Of a stretch of 64,000 nt of DNA, positions 60,403 through 64,000 are shown one piece after another; the stretch's first letter is position 1, and each line of letters begins with the position of its first letter. This DNA comes from Parasphaerochaeta coccoides DSM 17374 (GTDB lineage Bacteria > Spirochaetota > Spirochaetia > Sphaerochaetales > Sphaerochaetaceae): contig NC_015436.1 in NCBI RefSeq assembly GCF_000208385.1, positions 1,302,001 through 1,366,000 of the forward strand, read 5' to 3'. The position numbers were made by a program, and so were the translations under genes. The notes under the pieces were generated by a model. The model saw only the letters and a list, made by a program, of their open reading frames with translations. It was not told where the DNA came from and made no database searches.

Positions 60403-61080
60403 TTACGCATGCTTTGCGTTGAACTCTTGGAACGCATGGAGCTTCTCGTTGTTACCTGCCACCACAATGATGGCACCACCGCACAGGACAGTATCAGGAC
60501 GGATGTCCGCATCTGCCTTCCCGTCCCTGATTACCGTGATGACATTCAGTCCAAATCTGTTGCGGAAATTCAGCTCCTTGAGGCTTTTTCCGTCGAATTC
60601 ATGAGAAAGCTCAAGTTCGACAATCGAGAAATTATCGTTCAAGGCAAGAAAATCAAGAGCGTTTTTCGTCGTGAGCGACCACGCCAGACGAGTGCCCATA
60701 TCGACCTCTGGATAGACGACTTCGGCGCCCAGCTTTTTCAGCAACAACCCATGGTCGTCGCTTATCGCCTTGCTAATCACCCGTGGTATCCCAAGCTCTA
60801 TGAGGTTGAGGGTGGCAAGCAGGTTACTTTCCAAGTCCTTGCCTATGCAGACAACAGCGGCCGCGCAGTCGCCGATTCCCGTTTCACCGAGCGCTTCCTT
60901 TGTTAGGGAATCAATGCGGTACAAATCCCTCATCTTGTTTTTCAGCGGCTGGAGACGACTTTCATCCTTGTCCAGCGCAATGACATGCTTGCCAGAATCG
61001 AGTAGCTCGTTAGCGAGCGCAAGGCCGAAACGCCCGATACCTATGATTCCAAAAGCATTCTGATCAACAAACTTTGCCAC
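60403..61080 (-). CDS. ktrA: KtrA/TrkA-type potassium channel regulatory subunit
   Basis: 225 residues: RCK_N Rossmann domain with FGIIGIGRFGLALANELLDS (GxGxxG) and acidic ALDKDESR at the end of strand 2, then an RCK_C domain from about 140 (LELSHEFDGKSLKELNFRNR, DVLCGGAIIVVAGN-like end). It forms a ring that gates the membrane partner in response to nucleotides. It begins 16 nt after the trkH/ktrB-like gene, so they are one operon. A single RCK unit is the KtrA pattern, unlike the tandem TrkA starting at 63108. Confidence 0.9.
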   Translation of the reverse strand: MAKFVDQNAFGIIGIGRFGLALANELLDSGKHVIALDKDESRLQPLKNKMRDLYRIDSLTKEALGETGIGDCAAAVVCIGKDLESNLLATLNLIELGIPRVISKAISDDHGLLLKKLGAEVVYPEVDMGTRLAWSLTTKNALDFLALNDNFSIVELELSHEFDGKSLKELNFRNRFGLNVITVIRDGKADADIRPDTVLCGGAIIVVAGNNEKLHAFQEFNAKHA

Positions 61081-61096
61081 AGTTTTTCTCCTTTCA

Positions 61097-62389
61097 TCAC
61101 CCTATCAGTATCTGTTCTTCAATGAAATCAGTTTGTCTGTGACGTATCATCCAGCTACCGGCGACCGTCAGGGGACCTACCCTTCCAATATACATCAGCA
61201 CGATGAGTACGACCTTTGAAAACCCAGACAAGGCAGGAGTGATGCCCATGGACAGCCCTACCGTCGCAAACGCAGAAATGGATTCGAACACAATGTGATC
61301 CAGACTATAGCCCGACCCTTCCATGACAGCGATAAGACAGGAACCAATGAGTACCACACACAGGGCGAGAAGCAACACCATGAAAGCTTTTCTCATGCTG
61401 TCCGCGGACATCCTGCGCTTGAAAGCAACAGGTTCCTGTCTCGTAAATACCTGCTGGATCGTCTTGATAATCGCAAAGAATGTCGTTGTTTTGATTCCGC
61501 CTCCCGTAGATCCCGGCGAAGCACCAATGAACATCAGAACATTGAGAACCAGCAGGGCACCTGAGGAAATAGCGCCAATATCAATTGTGCTGAACCCCGC
61601 GGTGCGGGCTGAGACGCTCTGGAAAAACGCTTCAAACCATGGCACTCCCGCCACGCGGAGCAAGACTGTTCCCGCGACCAGCAGACATGCCGAGGTGAGC
61701 AGGACAATACGGGCATGGGTAGACAGCCGGCGGATCTTCCTCCATGAGACAATCTCCCGCAGGACAGAGAAACCAAGACCTCCAATGATGACCAGTGCCG
61801 AGGTCATGATGTTCAGTAGAACGTCGGCACGATATGGAATGAGGCTTTCGAAACCAGGGAAAATATCCAGACCGGCGTTATTGAACGATGAGACAGCATG
61901 GAAAACAGCATACCCGACACTTTCCCAGAACGGATACATGCGGGAAAAGACATGGTAGAACCCGACCGCTCCAATGGTCTCAACGACAAGAGCCGACAAC
62001 ATGACGAACTTGACAAGATTGACCAGCCCTCTTGGTGATACGCCAAGAGCTTCGCGCACGGGCCCCCTCTCCGCGAACCCTACAGGACGCCCAAGCATCA
62101 CGAGAAAAAATACGACGAATACAGAGAATCCCAGACCACCCGTCTGGATTAACAATGCTATGACCGTCCTGCCGAAGACGGTGAAAGTATCTCCGGGAGA
62201 CACCGTGACAAGGCCGGTGACACACACGGAACTGGTTGAAATAAACAGCGAATCGACATACTTGAGCTTCATTCCGTCCTTGAGGGAGAACGGCACCATC
62301 AGCAGGATGCTTCCTAGCACGATGATTGCAAGAAAACCAATAAGGAGCGTGCTTCCCGGACTGATTCGCATTCTGCGTTTACCAAGCAT
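61097..62389 (-). CDS. ktrB: KtrB/TrkH-type potassium uptake membrane protein
   Basis: 430 residues with four M1-P-M2 repeats. Selectivity-filter loops are visible: SSVCVTGLVTV, SSFNNAGLDIF, SARTAGFSTID and SAFATVGLSMG; the intramembrane gate region IGASPGSTGGGIKTTTFFAI follows repeat 3. Length near 430 and the short N-terminus fit KtrB rather than the longer TrkH. With KtrA it takes up K+, often driven by Na+. First gene of the operon. Confidence 0.92.
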   Translation of the reverse strand: MLGKRRMRISPGSTLLIGFLAIIVLGSILLMVPFSLKDGMKLKYVDSLFISTSSVCVTGLVTVSPGDTFTVFGRTVIALLIQTGGLGFSVFVVFFLVMLGRPVGFAERGPVREALGVSPRGLVNLVKFVMLSALVVETIGAVGFYHVFSRMYPFWESVGYAVFHAVSSFNNAGLDIFPGFESLIPYRADVLLNIMTSALVIIGGLGFSVLREIVSWRKIRRLSTHARIVLLTSACLLVAGTVLLRVAGVPWFEAFFQSVSARTAGFSTIDIGAISSGALLVLNVLMFIGASPGSTGGGIKTTTFFAIIKTIQQVFTRQEPVAFKRRMSADSMRKAFMVLLLALCVVLIGSCLIAVMEGSGYSLDHIVFESISAFATVGLSMGITPALSGFSKVVLIVLMYIGRVGPLTVAGSWMIRHRQTDFIEEQILIG

Positions 62390-62736
62390 GATAGGTGAAG
62401 TATATCAAAAATCCAGTAAACAATCCAAGGAGACACCTTAACGGACGCTTAACCCAAACATCGTCCAAAAACCAGAGACTTTTGTCCATCATTCGCGCCC
62501 ATCATTCATCCACAAACAAATCTGATTACCGCAGCATGTGCAGCAGTTCCTTTAACAGGCTATTTTCATCCTCAAGGGATGCAATGCGGTTTTTCTTGGC
62601 AGACTCTCCAATTTCAGGAATATTTAGCCATACTATAAACCATAATATAAAACATTGAATTATGACTCACTCCATATAATGATGGAATTTCTGACTTCAT
62701 CACTTAAGAATACCATTAAACCTTCATCTGTAAGGA
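62390..62736. other. Intergenic region with a leucine-zipper-like coding remnant
   Basis: On the minus strand, 62535-62612 reads ESAKKNRIASLEDENSLLKE then LLHMLR and a stop, a short heptad pattern like the N-terminus of the primase-helicase at 12155 or the end of a transposase OrfA; no start is evident. The rest holds no ORF. The ktrB promoter must lie here on the minus strand. Confidence 0.3.
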
Positions 62737-62771
62737 CTGATTTAATTTAATTCGCAAATTAAATTCGTCAG
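62737..62771. repeat. Inverted repeat upstream of the initiator tRNA
   Basis: CTGA-TTTAATTT and AAATTAAA-TTCG-TCAG pair around AATTCGC. It ends 6 nt before the tRNA's -35 box, so it may be a terminator for upstream transcription or a regulatory site. Confidence 0.4.
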
Positions 62772-62777
62772 CGCTGG

Positions 62778-62806
62778 TTGACAATATCATGCAACTTCCA
62801 TATAGT
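62778..62806 (+). promoter_or_regulatory. Promoter of the initiator tRNA gene
   Basis: TTGACA (62778-62783), 17-nt spacer, TATAGT (62801-62806), 15 nt before the tRNA 5' end. Confidence 0.8.
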
Positions 62807-62821
62807 GACGTAGCACATCGA

Positions 62822-62894
62822 CGCGGGGTAGAGCAGTTGGCAGCTCGTCGGGCTCATAACCCGGAGGTCGCAGGTTCGAGTCCTGTCCCCGCTA
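62822..62894 (+). tRNA. Initiator tRNA-Met (CAT)
   Basis: CGCGGGG acceptor pairs with CCCCGCT except at position 1-72 (C-T mismatch), an initiator hallmark. The anticodon stem has three G-C pairs (GGG-CTCATAA-CCC) with anticodon CAT. T-arm GCAGG-TTCGAGT-CCTGT; discriminator A; CCA is not encoded (ACTA follows). All arms are intact. Confidence 0.95.
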
Positions 62895-62907
62895 CTAAAA
62901 TTGATTG

Positions 62908-62941
62908 GCAATTCCTTATAATATAGGGAATTGCTTTTTTA
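62908..62941 (+). terminator. Rho-independent terminator of tRNA-Met
   Basis: GCAATTCC and GGGAATTGC form an 8-bp stem with a TTATAATATA-type loop, followed by six T. Confidence 0.9.
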
Positions 62942-63070
62942 TTGTCCTTTCTGTGTCCGTAATTTGGCCGTTACCAACCCAACAACCTGCCTAACTTCCC
63001 AATTCTACATCAGGAATGTGGAAAGAGCGTGGCTTCAACACCAATTTATCATCCCCCGCTCATCACGCAC

Positions 63071-63098
63071 TTGAAATTACACGGAAGAATGGGATAAT
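63071..63098 (+). promoter_or_regulatory. Promoter very close to the trkA start
   Basis: TTGAAA (63071-63076), 16-nt spacer, GATAAT (63093-63098). The predicted start of transcription is only a few nt before the ATG at 63108, and no Shine-Dalgarno site fits in between. Confidence 0.5.
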
Positions 63099-63107
63099 GA
63101 CAGCATC

Positions 63108-64000
63108 ATGAAAGTCATCATCCTTGGAGCCGGACGACGGGGACTCCTCATGGCACGGCAACTCATAGCGGAAGACAACGATGTCGTATTGATTGACTCT
63201 GACCCTGCACGCATTGAGGATGCGCTCTCTCGCCTTGACTGCATGGGAATCGTCGGAAGCGGCATGGACGTTGAAGTGCTGAAGTCAGCCGACTGCGAAC
63301 ATGCCGATGCTTTCATTGCCGTATCGGACAGTGATGAAATCAACCTGGTGTCCTGCGGCATCGTATCTACCGAGTTCGGCGAGACCAAGACCGTGGCGGC
63401 AATCCGCAACATCACCTATACCGGACAAGCCGGCTTGAAAGGAGCCCTGCTTGGCATTGACTACATAGCAAATCCTGACGAAGAAGCCGCAAAAAGCCTT
63501 CATGCCATGATAGAAAGCGGAATCTTCGGCAATGCCATCTCCTTCACCCGCTCGGACCTGTTGCTTTTCACCTTTTCCGTCAAACACGGCTCTCCTTTCG
63601 CTGACAAACATATCTCCGCCCTACGGGGAAGCATGGACGCGGAATTCATCGTAGCCGCGATAAACCGCAGCGGTACCGTGTTCGTACCCTCCGGCACATC
63701 GGTCATCAAAGTCGGCGACACTGTTTCCCTCGTAGCCAAGGATGCTGACATCGACATCCTCCGAGGCTCCGCCGGATACTTCCGGAAAAGACCCAAGTCC
63801 ATCGTCATGGTGGGAGGAACCCGCATCGCCCATCTGATACTCAAGGAATTTCCGCCTGAGACACGGACATGCGTGGCTTTGGTTGACAGAAACCGGGAAG
63901 TGTGTGAACAGTTTGCCTCGCACTTTCCCGGAATCCTGGTTCTGAACGCCGCGATCACCGATGATTCCGTCTTTGAGGAAGAACACCTGGCCTCCTACGA
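63108..64000 (+). CDS. trkA: TrkA potassium uptake regulator, tandem RCK, partial at right edge
   Basis: Opens MKVIILGAGRRGLLMARQLI with GxGxxG, then DNDVVLIDSDPARIEDALSR, a complete first RCK_N, an RCK_C (KVGDTVSLVAK-like end near residue 213), and a second Rossmann start (RKRPKSIVMVGGTRIAHLIL) before the window ends at residue 297. Tandem RCK pairs are the full-length TrkA pattern (about 450 residues). It binds NAD(H) and controls a TrkH/TrkG partner, which may lie downstream. Only the 5' two thirds is visible. Confidence 0.9.
   Translation, partial: MKVIILGAGRRGLLMARQLIAEDNDVVLIDSDPARIEDALSRLDCMGIVGSGMDVEVLKSADCEHADAFIAVSDSDEINLVSCGIVSTEFGETKTVAAIRNITYTGQAGLKGALLGIDYIANPDEEAAKSLHAMIESGIFGNAISFTRSDLLLFTFSVKHGSPFADKHISALRGSMDAEFIVAAINRSGTVFVPSGTSVIKVGDTVSLVAKDADIDILRGSAGYFRKRPKSIVMVGGTRIAHLILKEFPPETRTCVALVDRNREVCEQFASHFPGILVLNAAITDDSVFEEEHLASY

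Overview
The window looks like the accessory region of a bacterial chromosome, joined at its right end to core genes. Core markers from about 59 kb onward are oxaloacetate-decarboxylase-type gamma and beta subunits, a KtrA/KtrB-type potassium system, an initiator tRNA-Met without an encoded CCA end, and the 5' part of a second TrkA. Base composition is intermediate with strong Shine-Dalgarno sites. A spirochaete of the Sphaerochaeta kind would fit, but that is a guess from gene style, not something the sequence proves.

Layout, left to right. 1-4.49 kb: a type I-E-like CRISPR array of 74 visible repeats that runs off the left edge, with no I-E cas genes in view. 4.49-9.3 kb: a graveyard of phage or plasmid pieces (ArdC-like peptidase tail, a free MuF-C-terminal-like domain, a deoxyribosyltransferase-like gene, the first 40 codons of an integrase, an HNH endonuclease, esterase and lipoprotein fragments). 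9.3-13.7 kb: an AlbA_2/Schlafen-type protein followed by a primase-helicase of the TOTE kind whose PLD-like C-terminus is frameshifted off. 14-17.9 kb: a tRNA-Leu-like element, an AbiE-type antitoxin with a broken toxin, and more phage and SDR fragments. 18-28.1 kb: a complete type I-F CRISPR-Cas locus (34-repeat array, leader, cas6f, cas7f, cas5f, cas8f, cas2-3, cas1), bracketed by two same-orientation IS256-family 5' remnants. 28.9-34.2 kb: an AT-rich radical-SAM/MFS pair inserted in a Phd antitoxin, a second AlbA_2 protein, and an AIPR abortive-infection protein with a frameshifted XRE regulator.

34.4-58.8 kb is a degraded, rearranged podovirus-like prophage read on the minus strand. It holds two consecutive copies of a three-gene set resembling the T7 DNA-ejection proteins: small membrane-active protein, helical protein of about 900 residues, giant protein of 2,600-2,900 residues. 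The giant proteins are polyvalent: zincin, ART-like, RelA/SpoT-like and, in one, MuF-C-like domains. The first giant protein is fused in frame to the C-terminus of a tail-tube-B-like protein. The block is flanked by the N-terminal and C-terminal pieces of a family A DNA polymerase. The right edge abuts a tRNA-Leu-like 3' end and terminator, which I read as the attachment site.

The most novel-looking feature lies inside both giant genes. On the opposite strand, just past the RelA/SpoT-like domain, is an 80-codon ORF with its own consensus promoter (TTGTCT-17-TATACT) and AGGAGG site, conserved in both copies. I propose it as a nested antisense gene, possibly an immunity or antitoxin gene for the toxin-like domain beside it.
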